Position numbers and translations under genes: made by a program. The notes beneath the pieces were generated by a model. It did no database searches, was not told the DNA's origin, and was given only the letters and a program-made list of their open reading frames with translations. From contig NC_009485.1 of the NCBI RefSeq assembly GCF_000015165.1, positions 310,001 through 374,000 of the forward strand: DNA of 64,000 nucleotides, given 5' to 3'. Positions 29,372 to 40,983 of the stretch are shown one piece after another. This stretch comes from Bradyrhizobium sp. BTAi1 (GTDB lineage Bacteria > Pseudomonadota > Alphaproteobacteria > Rhizobiales > Xanthobacteraceae). Numbering within the stretch: the first letter of the stretch is position 1; the number at the start of each line of letters is the position of its first letter.

Positions 29372-29914
29372 TCAGCGCGTCACCACGACAGTCGTGCCGA
29401 TCGACACCCGCTCATAGAGATCGGTGATGTCAGCGTTGAGCATGCGGATGCAGCCATAGGAGACGAAGCCGCCGACCGAGCCCGGCACATTGGTGCCGTG
29501 GATGGCGTAGTCGCCGCCCGCCAAGGTCATGGCGGCGACGCCCATCGGGTTGTGTGGCGAGCCGCCGGCGATGACGTCGGGGAGGTTGGGCTTGTCGCGC
29601 TTCACCTCGGCGGGCGGCGCCCAGGCCGGATATTTGTACTTGCCGTCGATCTTGGTGGTGCCGGCCCATTGCCGCCCGGCCTTGCCGACGCCGACCGGGT
29701 AGCGCATCGCGTGGCGGCCATCGAGCACAAGGTAGAGCTTTCGTTCGCCGGTCTTCACCACGATCGTGCCGGGCGAAAAGTCGCCGGCCATGTCCACCAG
29801 CTCGGGGCGGGCCGACGCGGGAGCGGTCGTGGCAAGGCCTGCGCCCAGAGCGGCCGCTGCGAACACCACCGCCTTTGCCGTCGCCGTCCTGATCGCCGCG
29901 AACCGCATCGTCAT
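29372..29914 (-). CDS. L,D-transpeptidase (YkuD family), exported
   Basis: The 180-residue product has a signal peptide (RTATAKAVVFAAAALGAGLA..., ending near PASA) and a YkuD catalytic domain with GTIVVKTGERKLYLVL at its start, YAIHGTNVPG, and the active-site motif SYGCIRMLN, where His and Cys form the catalytic pair. The family builds 3-3 peptidoglycan cross-links or attaches outer-membrane lipoprotein to peptidoglycan. The start at 29914 (ATG ACG ATG) is preceded by AGAGAG; a longer in-frame extension upstream is low-complexity and lacks a ribosome site. A second ATG two codons later is equally possible. Confidence 0.92.
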   Translation of the reverse strand: MTMRFAAIRTATAKAVVFAAAALGAGLATTAPASARPELVDMAGDFSPGTIVVKTGERKLYLVLDGRHAMRYPVGVGKAGRQWAGTTKIDGKYKYPAWAPPAEVKRDKPNLPDVIAGGSPHNPMGVAAMTLAGGDYAIHGTNVPGSVGGFVSYGCIRMLNADITDLYERVSIGTTVVVTR

Positions 29915-30083
29915 TCTCTCTTTTGTCGGCCTGGTTCCCGTGCGCGCCGGGCCACACCGGGCCATTCGAGGAAAGAAAAACTTCTCGCCCAAGTAAATGA
30001 CCCGAAAACAACACTCGCCCGCAAACCGGGTTGTGGTGGGTCTGATCGGTTCCTGACAGGGGCTGCGCCGGCGCCGGGCAGCC

Positions 30084-30905
30084 CTATTTGATGCCGGTGA
30101 TCGCCGACAGGGCCCGGACGGCGTAGGTGCCGGGATGGTCGTGGATGTAGGCCGTCGTCGCTTGCCGGACATAGTCGTGCTGGCGCACGTTCGACCCGGT
30201 GGCCCAGAGCGCAGCGGCTGCAACGACCATCCGGCCGCGCTGTGCCGCGTCATAGCGATGTTTCAGGGCGTCGTAGATGTCCTTCGGACCGCCGACCATC
30301 GCGACCGTGATGCGCGCGGTGTCGAGTGCAATCAGCTCAGATTGATTGGTGATCGAAGCAAAGAAGTCGAGGATCATGCGCACGTAACGGCCGTCACCCT
30401 CGGCGAACGAGGCGCCCCACAGCAGGTCCAGGTCTGTCGGCGTCCGGATCCTGATATCCTCGAGCCGGTCGGGAGCGCTGCCGAACTGATCCTCCAGCGT
30501 GGAGTCGAGGTCGTTCGGGCCGAAGCGGCTGCGATACTTGCCGGCTTCCGCGGCATGGCCCGAGAGCCGAACGGCGGCGAGGAAGGCCGAAGCGGCCTTG
30601 CTGTTTCCGGGTGATGGTGCCAGCCGGTCGATCCAGTCCGGATGCAGCGCAAACGTCCGTCCCAGCAAGCCGGCAACCGGCGGGTAGGCCGTCCAATCGC
30701 GTCCTTCCGTGGTCAGGGTCGCAAAGACATGGGTGAGGGTTTCGATCCGCGGATCCCTGTAGAAGAACGCGATCGATGTCTTCAGCTCGGGCGACTGCGG
30801 GATGAGCTGCGCGGCCGAGGGCCCGATCCCACCCGCAAAAAGCCAGAGAACGCAGCCCATCCGGGCTACGTTCTCCAACCGTTTCCTGATCAGCCCCGCA
30901 GGCAT
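30084..30905 (-). CDS. Exported protein of unknown function, coupled to acs
   Basis: I do not recognise this 273-residue protein. It has a probable signal peptide (GCVLWLFAGGIGPSAAQ, residues 17-33), followed by a mainly helical mature part with few cysteines. Segments such as FFYRDPRIETLTHVFATL and WDLLWG-like turns do not match a family I know. It starts three bases after the stop of the acetyl-CoA synthetase gene, on the same strand, so the two are probably translated from one message. Base composition matches the neighbours. A secreted protein tied to acs suggests a link to acetate or overflow metabolism, but no function can be assigned. Confidence 0.75.
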   Translation of the reverse strand: MPAGLIRKRLENVARMGCVLWLFAGGIGPSAAQLIPQSPELKTSIAFFYRDPRIETLTHVFATLTTEGRDWTAYPPVAGLLGRTFALHPDWIDRLAPSPGNSKAASAFLAAVRLSGHAAEAGKYRSRFGPNDLDSTLEDQFGSAPDRLEDIRIRTPTDLDLLWGASFAEGDGRYVRMILDFFASITNQSELIALDTARITVAMVGGPKDIYDALKHRYDAAQRGRMVVAAAALWATGSNVRQHDYVRQATTAYIHDHPGTYAVRALSAITGIK

Positions 30906-30908
30906 TCG

Positions 30909-32861
<1,953 letters not shown>

Positions 32862-33242
32862 TTCACACCCTCCACCATGCGGCCTGCGGATGGACCCCGT
32901 CACAGGCCGTCGTTGTTTCCACTATGCGTCCGCGTAACCGGCGGCGACAAGGCAAGACAAGTAGAACCTTCGGCGGGGAGGCGGTCTGCGCAGGATCAAA
33001 GAATTGTGCGTGGAGGTTGCAGCAGGTGAGATCGGTTTGCCGCAGGGAGGGCTGCCAATCATCAAGGTTACCCCGAAACCGGTCGGTTTGCGGTATCCTG
33101 AAACCGTTTTGCCTAAATTTCAGGACTCGCCTTCCGGGCGATGACGCCCTAAATCGCCTTGAAGCTGTGGATAACCTCGCCGGAACCAAATTGCGGCGCG
33201 GGGCATTGAGCGGATAAGCACGACGGCAGGGCGTCTAAAGCA
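32862..33242. other. Divergent promoter region acs / topoisomerase IB
   Basis: About 380 bases without a gene. It contains an inverted repeat AAACCG-GT-CGGTTT (33076-33089) and a further AAACCG half-site (33101-33106), which might be an operator. No other structure is evident. Confidence 0.4.
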
Positions 33243-34430
33243 ATGACGGATCAGCAGAATTTCGAGAGCTCGCGGGTCGGCCCGGCCGATGCCGAGGTGG
33301 CGCTCGCGAAAGCGCTGGGTCAGTGGCCGCCCAAGCCGCCCCGGCGCAAGCTGACGCTGAAGGACCTCGCCCATACCAAGGCCGCCAACGCGCAAGCCAA
33401 TGCCAAGACCTCGGTCGAGGAACTTGCCCAGCGCATCGGCCTCAAGCTCGGCGACCAGACCGAGTTGACCATCCGTCGCATCAAGCGCGGCAAGAGCTAC
33501 AGCTTCATCCGGGCCAACGGCACGCCGATCCGCCATGCCGGCACGATTCGCCGGCTGCACGCGATGGCGGTGCCGCCGGCCTATCGCGACGTCCGCTACG
33601 CGCCCGATCCGAGTCTGCATCTGCAGGCGGTCGGCATCGATGCCGCCGGGCGGCTGCAATATCGCTATCACGCCGACTGGGAGAAGGTGCGCGAGCATCG
33701 CAAGGCGCATCGGCTGGCGAAGCTGGTCGGCGCGCTGCCGCGCATCCGCCGCGCGGTGTCCAAAAATCTCGCCGGCGACGAGCCGACGCGCGAGTTCGCG
33801 CTCGCGGCCGTCATCGAACTGATCGCGCGCACCGCCATTCGCCCCGGCAATGAATCCTATGCGCGGCTGAACGGCACCCGCGGCGCCACCACATTGTTGA
33901 AGTCGAACGTCATTCTCGAAGACGACGGCCTGGTGCTGACCTTCAAGGCCAAGGGCGGCAAGGCGGTGCGCAAGGAATGCGACGCCGCCAAGCTGGTGCG
34001 CGCCGTCGGGATCCTGCGCGGCCTGCCCGGCCGCCGCATGTTCCAGTATCGCGATGCCCAGGGCGTGGTGCGCGCCGTCTCCACCACGCAGGTCAACGCC
34101 TTCCTGCGCGAGATCGCCGGCATCAAGATCTCGCTGAAGGATTTCCGCACGCTGATGGCCTCGGCGGTGGCGCTGGAGACATTGTCGCGGATCACGCCGG
34201 CGGCGAGCGCGCGCGGCCGCAAGAAGCAGATCCTGGAAGCGATCCGCGCCGCTGCCGACGAGCTCACCAACACGCCGGCGATCTGTCGCAAGAGCTATGT
34301 GCACGACACCATCGTGACCGCGTTCGAGGACGGCATCCTTGAGCGCTTCGCGGCCACCATGAAGGGCCAGCGCTCGCAGACGCGGCGCGAGCAATTATTG
34401 GCCCAGGTGGTGATGGCCGTGGCGGCCTAG
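33243..34430 (+). CDS. DNA topoisomerase IB (poxvirus-type)
   Basis: The 395-residue enzyme relaxes supercoils through a 3'-phosphotyrosine intermediate. The N-terminal DNA-binding part has RRIKRGKSYSFI and IRRLHAMAVPPAYRDVRYAPD. The catalytic residues are recognisable: Arg200 in TAIRPGNESYARLNGTRGATTL, a lysine in LTFKAKGG, Arg302 in ISLKDFRTLMAS, and the tyrosine nucleophile Tyr352 in NTPAICRKSYVHDTIVTAF. Bacterial type IB topoisomerases of this kind occur scattered through several phyla and are dispensable where tested. The C-terminus is longer than in the viral enzyme. It stands alone between acs and a convergent small gene. Confidence 0.93.
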   Translation: MTDQQNFESSRVGPADAEVALAKALGQWPPKPPRRKLTLKDLAHTKAANAQANAKTSVEELAQRIGLKLGDQTELTIRRIKRGKSYSFIRANGTPIRHAGTIRRLHAMAVPPAYRDVRYAPDPSLHLQAVGIDAAGRLQYRYHADWEKVREHRKAHRLAKLVGALPRIRRAVSKNLAGDEPTREFALAAVIELIARTAIRPGNESYARLNGTRGATTLLKSNVILEDDGLVLTFKAKGGKAVRKECDAAKLVRAVGILRGLPGRRMFQYRDAQGVVRAVSTTQVNAFLREIAGIKISLKDFRTLMASAVALETLSRITPAASARGRKKQILEAIRAAADELTNTPAICRKSYVHDTIVTAFEDGILERFAATMKGQRSQTRREQLLAQVVMAVAA

Positions 34431-34442
34431 CGGCCCATGAGC

Positions 34443-34859
34443 TCAGGCCTGACAGCCCGGACCGATCTTGGACGATGCCAGGAAGCGCGCGATCGGATCG
34501 AGCTCGCGGCATGGCACGGCCACGGTCTTCACCGGCTCGACATGCCGCTTGAGCGGACGCAGCACCTGCTTCTTATGAGCCGCTCGCACACGGCGTGCGG
34601 CAGACGCGCCGCGCGCTTCCGCGCGCACCGATCTTGAGACCAACGGCAAAGCCGTTGTTTCCCTGACGTCAATCGGCGTGCCGAAGCTACGATCGGTGTC
34701 GCTTAGAGTATCAACGCCGGGAACCGACGTGCCGATCACTGTCGACGTCGTCTCGTTGTCGAGATCTGCTGGCGAAACCGCCGCCAGCACCATCTTTGTT
34801 GCAAGCAAGCAGCAGATTATCACGAGGCAAAACCCCGCGATCCAGATCGTTCTGTTCAC
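34443..34859 (-). CDS. Small single-span membrane-anchored protein, unknown function
   Basis: Not recognised. Reading from a GTG at 34859 gives 138 residues with one hydrophobic segment (IWIAGFCLVIICCLLATKMVLA), then a long basic, disordered-looking exported part. It ends with a short region containing two cysteines (VPCRELDPIARFLASSKIGPGC), which looks conserved in character. GGGGG lies about ten bases before the GTG. A TTG at 34937 extends the frame by 26 residues and cannot be excluded. Convergent with the topoisomerase gene, twelve bases away. Confidence 0.6.
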   Translation of the reverse strand: MNRTIWIAGFCLVIICCLLATKMVLAAVSPADLDNETTSTVIGTSVPGVDTLSDTDRSFGTPIDVRETTALPLVSRSVRAEARGASAARRVRAAHKKQVLRPLKRHVEPVKTVAVPCRELDPIARFLASSKIGPGCQA

Positions 34860-35312
34860 TTTAGGAAACCCCCGCCGAGAGCGCCGGAGTTGCGGGACAT
34901 CCCCTTCCCGCAATGGCGCCGTGTGCCGATCAGTCAACCTTAAGAGATTGTTAACTGCAATAATTTCCGGGTGCGGCAGCGCCGCCGGTTGTGATTGTAG
35001 TTAACGCGTTCAAGCGCGTGCGCGCCGTCGAGCGTCATCGGCCATTGACCGACAGGCACGCAATCAGTTCCGCGCTTGTGACATCGCGGCGCGCGACATT
35101 CTGTCGTCGATCGACCGGCGATGCGGAGAGCGAGACGATCTCGACGCGCCGAGGTTTCAAACATCACGTTAAATTATGGCGCGAAACCCGCTCGCCTGAG
35201 GCGGCGTAACTCGGTCCGACACGACGCAAGAGCAACATCGCTCACCATCGCATCGGTGTCGCAGTCGAACTGATCACGCGGCACTGCCGCCGCCTTCATT
35301 AGGGAGCTACCC
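34860..35312. other. Intergenic region upstream of the fasciclin gene
   Basis: About 450 bases with no supported gene apart from the possible TTG extension of the minus-strand neighbour. I see no repeat or hairpin. AGGGAG precedes the ATG at 35313. Confidence 0.4.
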
Positions 35313-35867
35313 ATGTCCAAGCGCATTGCCTATCTCGCCGCCGCCGCCTTCAGCGCGTTGTCACTGACCTCGACCTTCGTTGCGCCCGCGCGCGCCGAGG
35401 AAAAGACCGTGATGGTCGGAGGTGCGGCGATGTATCCGTCGAAGAACATCATCCAGAACGCCGTCAATTCGAAGGATCACACGACGCTGGTCGCCGCCGT
35501 GAAGGCTGCGGGCCTCGTGCAGACGCTGGAGGGCAAGGGCCCGTTCACGGTGTTCGCGCCGACCAACACCGCCTTCGGCAAGCTGCCGGCCGGCACCGTC
35601 GACACGCTGGTCAAGCCCGAGAACAAGGCAACTCTGACCAAGATCCTCACCTATCACGTCGTGCCCGGCAAGCTCGAGGCCGCCGACCTCAAGGATGGCC
35701 AGACTCTGAAGACGGTCGAGGGCGAGCAGCTCACCGTCAAGCGCGAGGGCAAGAACGTCATGATCGTCGACGCCAAGGGCGGAACCTCGATGGTCACGAT
35801 CCCCAACGTCAATCAGTCGAACGGCGTGATCCATGTGGTCGACACCGTGCTGATGCCGGCCTCCTGA
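35313..35867 (+). CDS. Secreted fasciclin-domain protein
   Basis: The 184-residue product has a signal peptide (1-28, ending PARAEE-like) and one fasciclin (FAS1) domain. The two conserved boxes are visible: H1-like GPFTVFAPTNTAFGKLPAGTVDTL and H2-like NGVIHVVDTVLMP at the end, with LTYHVVPGKL between. Single-domain bacterial fasciclins are secreted adhesion or polymer-binding proteins; a Nex18-type role in symbiosis has been reported in Sinorhizobium for a relative. A strong terminator follows. The gene is monocistronic. Confidence 0.93.
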   Translation: MSKRIAYLAAAAFSALSLTSTFVAPARAEEKTVMVGGAAMYPSKNIIQNAVNSKDHTTLVAAVKAAGLVQTLEGKGPFTVFAPTNTAFGKLPAGTVDTLVKPENKATLTKILTYHVVPGKLEAADLKDGQTLKTVEGEQLTVKREGKNVMIVDAKGGTSMVTIPNVNQSNGVIHVVDTVLMPAS

Positions 35868-35926
35868 TCGCGCCCGGGAATACCGGCCACATCCGTTCAT
35901 CCTCCTCCTCGCGGATGTGACCACGA

Positions 35927-35957
35927 GCGAGCCGGGCCCACCCCGGCTCGCTTTTTT
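35927..35957 (+). terminator. Intrinsic terminator after the fasciclin gene
   Basis: GCGAGCCGGG (35927-35936) and CCCGGCTCGC (35942-35951) form a perfect 10-bp stem with a 5-base loop, followed directly by six T. Confidence 0.92.
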
Positions 35958-36074
35958 GTGAGAGCTTGGACGCAATCTGCATCGATTTGCCGGTTTGCGC
36001 CCGTAACGACCAGTCATCAGGTCGCGTATATTCGTCTGGAACCTTTCGACCACCCCCGAACGACCGAGCCTGTC

Positions 36075-36704
36075 ATGTCCAGCATCGCCGCCACCGCAAC
36101 GACGATCAGCACGTCCCGCACCAAGGTGATCCAGCCGGCCTGGGTCCGCGTCATGCATTGGATCAACGCCGCGGCGATGATCGTCATGATCATGTCGGGC
36201 TGGCAGATCTACAACGCTTCGCCGCTGTTCGACTTCCGCTTCGATCGCAGCATCACGCTCGGCGGCTGGCTCGGCGGCGCGCTGCTGTGGCACTTCGCCG
36301 CGATGTGGGTGCTGATGCTGAACGGGCTCGCTTATCTCGTCACCGGTCTCGTCACCGGCCGGTTCCGCCGCAAGCTGCTGCCGCTTTCGCCGGCGTCCGT
36401 CATCGCCGACCTCAAGGCGGCGCTGACCTTCAAGCTGTCGCATGACGACCTCTCCGCCTATAACGCGGTGCAGAAGCTGCTTTATCTCGGCATCATCCTG
36501 GTCGGTATCGTCGTCGTGCTGACGGGCCTGTCGATGTGGAAGCCGGTGCAGCTGCACTGGCTGGTCAGCCTGTTCGGCGACTATCCTGCCGCGCGCTATG
36601 TCCATTTCGTCTGCATGGCGCTGATCTGCGCCTTCCTGGTCATTCACATCCTGCTCGCGCTGCTGGTGCCGAAGAGCCTGCGCGCGATGATCACAGGGCG
36701 CTGA
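36075..36704 (+). CDS. Cytochrome b561-type membrane subunit
   Basis: The 209-residue protein has four membrane spans, with heme-ligand histidines in VMHWINAAAM (span 1), LLWHFAAMWVL (span 2) and YVHFVCMALICAFLVIHILLAL (span 4). This pattern is that of bacterial cytochrome b561 / hydrogenase-type b subunits, which carry electrons between the quinone pool and a periplasmic partner. The next gene, 15 bases on, encodes a molybdopterin enzyme, so this is its likely membrane anchor and electron carrier, in the manner of MsrQ with MsrP. The start at 36075 is chosen because the residues before it are not membrane-like; the ribosome site is weak. Confidence 0.87.
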   Translation: MSSIAATATTISTSRTKVIQPAWVRVMHWINAAAMIVMIMSGWQIYNASPLFDFRFDRSITLGGWLGGALLWHFAAMWVLMLNGLAYLVTGLVTGRFRRKLLPLSPASVIADLKAALTFKLSHDDLSAYNAVQKLLYLGIILVGIVVVLTGLSMWKPVQLHWLVSLFGDYPAARYVHFVCMALICAFLVIHILLALLVPKSLRAMITGR

Positions 36705-36718
36705 GAGGAGACATCGTC

Positions 36719-37501
36719 ATGGCCAAACGCCCGTTCCTGATTCCCGGCGTCGACAAGCGGCTCTTGATCAAGGACTCGCTCAAGACGATGCCTGACCTGA
36801 CCCGACGCCGCTTCCTCACCGGCGGTGCCAGCCTGGGTGCGCTGACCTTGCTGACCGGTTGCGACGTCGTCGACAGCGACACGGCCGAGGAACTCTTGAA
36901 GAAGGTCTCCAAGTTCAACGATGCGGTGCAGGCCTGGATGTTCAATCCGGACGCGCTGGCGCCGACCTTCCCGGAGAGCGCGATCACCAAGCCGTTCCCG
37001 TTCAACGCCTACTACACGCTCGACGAGGCACCGGAGATCGATGCCGCCGACTGGAAGCTCGATGTGCGCGGCCTCGTCGACAACAAGAAGTCGTGGACGC
37101 TCGACGAGTTGCACGCGCTGCCGCAGGTCACGCAGGTGACACGCCACATCTGCGTCGAGGGCTGGAGCGCGATCGGTTCCTGGACCGGCACGCCCTTGCG
37201 CGACTTCCTCAAGCTGATCGGTGCCGATACGCGCGCGAAATATGTCTGGTTCAATTGCGCCGACAAGGACGGCTACAACTCGCCGCTGGATATGCGCACC
37301 GCGCTGCATCCGCAGACCCAGATGACGTTCAAATTCGCCGACCAGATCCTGCCGCGCGCCTACGGCTACCCGATGAAGATCCGCGTCCCCACCAAGCTCG
37401 GCTTCAAGAACCCCAAATACGTGGTCGCGATGGAGGTCACCAACGACTACAAGGGCGGCTACTGGGAGGACCAGGGCTACAATTCGTTCAGCGGGAGTTG
37501 A
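36719..37501 (+). CDS. Molybdopterin-dependent oxidoreductase, Tat-exported with a lipobox-like site
   Basis: The 260-residue protein has a twin-arginine signal TRRRFLTGGASLGALTLL (about 27-44) that runs into LLTGC, a lipoprotein-type cysteine. The rest is a sulfite-oxidase-type Mo-cofactor domain, with RHICVEGWSAIGSWTGTPL holding the cysteine that ligates molybdenum, then YVWFNCADKDGYNSPLDM and LPRAYGYPMKIRVPTKLGFKNPKYV. It is shorter than MsrP (about 330). AGAGGAG precedes the ATG. With the cytochrome b gene upstream it forms a two-gene periplasmic redox module. Substrate (methionine sulfoxide, sulfite or other) is not readable. Confidence 0.9.
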   Translation: MAKRPFLIPGVDKRLLIKDSLKTMPDLTRRRFLTGGASLGALTLLTGCDVVDSDTAEELLKKVSKFNDAVQAWMFNPDALAPTFPESAITKPFPFNAYYTLDEAPEIDAADWKLDVRGLVDNKKSWTLDELHALPQVTQVTRHICVEGWSAIGSWTGTPLRDFLKLIGADTRAKYVWFNCADKDGYNSPLDMRTALHPQTQMTFKFADQILPRAYGYPMKIRVPTKLGFKNPKYVVAMEVTNDYKGGYWEDQGYNSFSGS

Positions 37502-37540
37502 CCTCCAGCTGGTCGAGCCCAGATGGTGCTCACGATCTCC

Positions 37541-37572
37541 GCTGTCGTCCCGGCGAACGCGGGGACGACAGC
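37541..37572. repeat. Palindrome between convergent genes (GTCGTCCC family)
   Basis: GCTGTCGTCCC (37541-37551) and GGGACGACAGC (37562-37572) form a perfect 11-bp stem. It lies between the convergent molybdoenzyme and MFS genes and may end both transcripts. Confidence 0.75.
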
Positions 37573-37574
37573 GT

Positions 37575-38810
37575 TTATGAGGCGCGGTCCGTGCGCTTCA
37601 ACTTGCTCTGCATCGCCGCCATCGCGGCGCCGAGCAGCAACAACGCCGCCGACACGTTCAACGCATAAGTCAGGCTCCCCATCGCATCGGTGATCGCGCC
37701 GACGCCGAATGGGCCCATCGTCTGGCCGATACCGAATGAGATCGTCAGCGCGGCGATCGCGCGCGGCCAGGCGCTCTGCGGCAGGTTGAAACGCACGAAG
37801 GCGGTGGTCGCCGTGGTGACGGTGGAGAACGCGATGCCGAACACGGCGGCCGACAGTGCCAGCATCGCCGGTGAATGGCCGAGCGATGGCAGCGCAGCGC
37901 CGATCGCGTTCACCGTGAGGATGAAGGCGGTCGGCCGGCCGCCGCGGTCCAGCGCCAGCACGCGGCGCCAGACCCAGGGCGTGCTGAAGCCGGCAACCCC
38001 GATCAGGCACCAGAAGGCGGATTGCGCCACCGCGCCGCCGCCGAGATCGCGGACATAGGCGATCATGAAGGTGAGATAGGCGATGTAGCCGGCACCATAC
38101 AGGAAGTAGCTGACCAGATAGATCGCCATTGGCCGCAGCGAGACGCGGTCGGCGCGGGTCTCCACCGCCGCTGCGCTCGCCGGGATCGGCATCACGAGCA
38201 GCGGCACGATCAGCACCGCGCCGAGCGCCGCCAGCACCGCCCACACGATCCACCACGAGCCGGGCCCGAACGCCTGCAGCACGAACGGTGCGATCAGGCC
38301 GGAGACCACGATGCCGAGCGGCGGCCCGGCATAGAACAGGCTGAGCACGAAGCTCGCCCGCGCCGGCTGGGCCAGTGCAACCCGCGCCGCCAGCGCGCCG
38401 CCGGCCACGAGCGCCACGCCGGCGCCGATGCCGGTCATGAGCCGCGCCAAGCTGAGCGCCGCGAAGTCGCTCGTCATGGCGCAGACGGCAAGCGACGCCA
38501 GCGCTGCCAGCGTTCCGCCGCGCACTGCGGCCAGCCCGCCGACGCGCTGCGCCAGTTGTGCTGCGATCAGGGCGCCGAGCAGATAGCCGGCGGCATTGAC
38601 GGTGTTCATGAAGCCGGCGGCCGAATACGACCAGTGCAGCGAGTCGCGCATGTCCGGCAGGACCAGCGCATAGGCGAAGCGGCCGATGCCGAGACCGATG
38701 ATCGGGCCGAGCGAGAGCGTGAGGTTGGTCAACGCCGGGCGGACCGCTGTCGGGACGGATTGGGATGTTGGCAAGAAATGCTCCGGTGCGGCGATGATCG
38801 GGCAATTCAT
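37575..38810 (-). CDS. MFS transporter, YbfB/YjiJ family
   Basis: The 411-residue protein has about twelve hydrophobic spans and the N-terminal segment [25 protein letters not shown], the GxGRFAYxxxLPxM signature of the YbfB/YjiJ subfamily. [18 protein letters not shown] matches the usual loop 2-3 region. The subfamily has no established substrate. Convergent with the molybdoenzyme gene across the palindrome; divergent from leuB with about 230 bases between. Confidence 0.9.
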   Translation of the reverse strand: MNCPIIAAPEHFLPTSQSVPTAVRPALTNLTLSLGPIIGLGIGRFAYALVLPDMRDSLHWSYSAAGFMNTVNAAGYLLGALIAAQLAQRVGGLAAVRGGTLAALASLAVCAMTSDFAALSLARLMTGIGAGVALVAGGALAARVALAQPARASFVLSLFYAGPPLGIVVSGLIAPFVLQAFGPGSWWIVWAVLAALGAVLIVPLLVMPIPASAAAVETRADRVSLRPMAIYLVSYFLYGAGYIAYLTFMIAYVRDLGGGAVAQSAFWCLIGVAGFSTPWVWRRVLALDRGGRPTAFILTVNAIGAALPSLGHSPAMLALSAAVFGIAFSTVTTATTAFVRFNLPQSAWPRAIAALTISFGIGQTMGPFGVGAITDAMGSLTYALNVSAALLLLGAAMAAMQSKLKRTDRAS

Positions 38811-38941
38811 GCTGTTTGGCCGCCATTTTCGAGCACATTACAGCGCGGTCTGCAGGTACAGAAGACGGGCGGTGACATTGGTGGCTTGCCAACGGCGCAG
38901 GAGGGCTTTAGCACTCCGCGCGGATTTTAAAGCCGCTCTTC

Positions 38942-39017
38942 GTCATGTCCGGCCGCACGCCGGGCCTCCCGTCCCTGCTCGCAGAGGCGCGGATGGCCGG
39001 ACGAGACCGGCCATGAC
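38942..39017. repeat. Palindromic repeat upstream of leuB (GTCATGxCCGG family)
   Basis: GTCATGTCCGG (38942-38952) and CCGGCCATGAC (39007-39017) pair with one mismatch; the intervening bases hold further CCGG elements. It ends 25 bases before the leuB start, so it could influence the leader of that message. Confidence 0.6.
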
Positions 39018-39042
39018 AACGACCCACATGAGGACAACGACC

Positions 39043-40155
39043 ATGGCGACCCACAAGCTCCTTCTGCTGCCCGGCGACGGCATCGGCCCCGAAGTCATGG
39101 CCGAGGTGAAGCGGCTGATCGGCTGGCTGAACGGCAAGGGTCTCGCGTCGTTCGAGACCGAAGAGGGCCTGGTCGGCGGCGCGGCCTATGACGCCCACGG
39201 CGCGTCGATCTCGGAAGCCGACATGGACAAGGCCAAGGCGGCCGACGCGATCATCTTCGGCGCCGTCGGCGGTCCGAAATGGGACGGCGTTCCCTATGAG
39301 GTGCGGCCCGAGGCCGGTCTGTTGCGCCTGCGCAAGGATCTCGGCCTGTTCGCCAATCTGCGTCCGGCGGTGTGCTATCCGGCGCTGGCCGATGCCTCGA
39401 GCCTGAAGCGCGAGATCGTCGAGGGGCTGGACATCATGATCGTCCGCGAGCTCACCGGCGGCGTCTATTTCGGCGAGCCCAAGACCATCACCGATCTCGG
39501 CAACGGCCAGAAGCGCGCCGTCGACACCCAGGTCTACGACACCTATGAGATCGAGCGCATCGCCCGCGTCGCCTTCGACCTCGCGCGCAAGCGCCGCAAC
39601 AAGGTGACGTCGATGGAGAAGCGCAACGTCATGAAGTCGGGCGTGCTCTGGAACGAGGTCGTCACTGCGGTCCACAATCGCGAGTACAAGGACGTAACGC
39701 TCGAACACCAGCTCGCCGATTCCGGCGGCATGAACCTGGTGAAATATCCGAAGATGTTCGACGTCATCGTCACCGACAATCTGTTCGGCGACATGCTGTC
39801 GGATATCGCGGCGATGCTGACGGGATCGCTCGGCATGCTGCCCTCGGCCTCGCTCGGCGAGGTCGATGCGAAGACCCACAAGCGCCGCGCGCTGTACGAG
39901 CCGGTGCATGGCTCGGCCCCCGACATCGCCGGCAAGGGTCTCGCCAATCCGATCGCGATGCTGACCTCGTTCGGCATGGCGCTGCGCTATTCGTTCGATC
40001 TCGGCGCCCTCGCCGACAAGCTCGATGCCGCGATCGCCGCCGTGCTCGCATCAGGCCTGCGCACCGCCGACATCAAGGCCGAAGGTTCGACGCCCGCATC
40101 GACCGCGCAGATGGGCGAGGCGATCATCAAGGAGCTGGAGAAGCTCACCGCGTAG
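39043..40155 (+). CDS. leuB: 3-isopropylmalate dehydrogenase
   Basis: The 370-residue enzyme oxidises and decarboxylates 3-isopropylmalate in leucine synthesis. Motifs: [17 protein letters not shown] at the start, [13 protein letters not shown], the substrate loop [41 protein letters not shown] and the NAD-binding [20 protein letters not shown]. The ATG at 39043 has GAGG upstream; an earlier ATG in the same frame (39028) adds five residues. leuB is separate from leuD and leuC, which lie on the other strand 8 and 12 kb away. Confidence 0.97.
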   Translation: MATHKLLLLPGDGIGPEVMAEVKRLIGWLNGKGLASFETEEGLVGGAAYDAHGASISEADMDKAKAADAIIFGAVGGPKWDGVPYEVRPEAGLLRLRKDLGLFANLRPAVCYPALADASSLKREIVEGLDIMIVRELTGGVYFGEPKTITDLGNGQKRAVDTQVYDTYEIERIARVAFDLARKRRNKVTSMEKRNVMKSGVLWNEVVTAVHNREYKDVTLEHQLADSGGMNLVKYPKMFDVIVTDNLFGDMLSDIAAMLTGSLGMLPSASLGEVDAKTHKRRALYEPVHGSAPDIAGKGLANPIAMLTSFGMALRYSFDLGALADKLDAAIAAVLASGLRTADIKAEGSTPASTAQMGEAIIKELEKLTA

Positions 40156-40209
40156 TCGGACGCGGATGCTCATCGGAGCCGAGGTCCCGCCGCGCGAACT
40201 TTGCGCTCC

Positions 40210-40273
40210 CCTCCCCGCAAGGGGAGGTGAGCCGTCGCGGCGCATCTGCATAGCTCGAAGCATCGCAGATGCG
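40210..40273 (+). terminator. Two hairpins after leuB
   Basis: A 7-bp stem with a GCAA loop (40210-40227) is followed by a 9-bp stem with a 15-base loop (40241-40273), then ACTTTGC. No strong T-run, so termination is uncertain. Confidence 0.4.
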
Positions 40274-40983
40274 ACTTTGCTGCCATGACGTGATCTGTGG
40301 TTGCGATGGGGTGACGATCAAGACCGCTTCCGCGGGCTGATCCACAAAGACGACTCGTCGGGCAAATCAGTGCGGCGCAGTTGCGCGATTGCAGCCAATC
40401 ATGGGCTCCTACAGACGCACTCATCCGCCAAATCTGCTGCGGCGAAAAACTGATTTCATCCGCGCCTTCAAATGGATCGGACGATCCGTCCATGCCGCGG
40501 GCAAGAATCGGCTTTCTCTTTTCCAGAATTCATGGTTTCTCGGGCCATCCCGCTTCGCTTGCAAGGGGCGTTTCGCGATCGTCACGAGGCGTGAGGCGGG
40601 GATGCGGTGGCCGCGCGGGCGCGCAGCATGTCCTGACGGACGTGCGGACGAACGAGGCTCTTGCGGACGCGAAGCTGCGTGGTCCTGGCGCCCCGATGCC
40701 GGCGCCAAGCCTGTGGGGTGATCATCCCCATGGCGACGGTGGCTATCAAGCCGGACACCGAGGAGAGCGCAGAGTAAGCGTGAGCCCATCGCGCAGGGAG
40801 GGCCGGGTCGCGCCGGCTGGACCTGTGGTACCTGCCGCCTGCATTTTCTTTCGCAGGCGGGCCGCAGGCCTCAGCGGAGGCCTGGCCTTCCCTGCGCCCT
40901 TGCTTTGGATGAGGGCGGAACGTGCCGGATGACTCGGACGCGACGGCGCCGCGAGAAAGCGCTCGCTTGTTGTCGCGATCGTC

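Noticed and set aside
40381..40932. Plus-strand frame of 183 codons and the opposing frame at 40421-40789
   Set aside because: No ribosome site, signal, or recognisable domain; composition changes along the frame and inverted repeats are frequent. I treat the region as non-coding.
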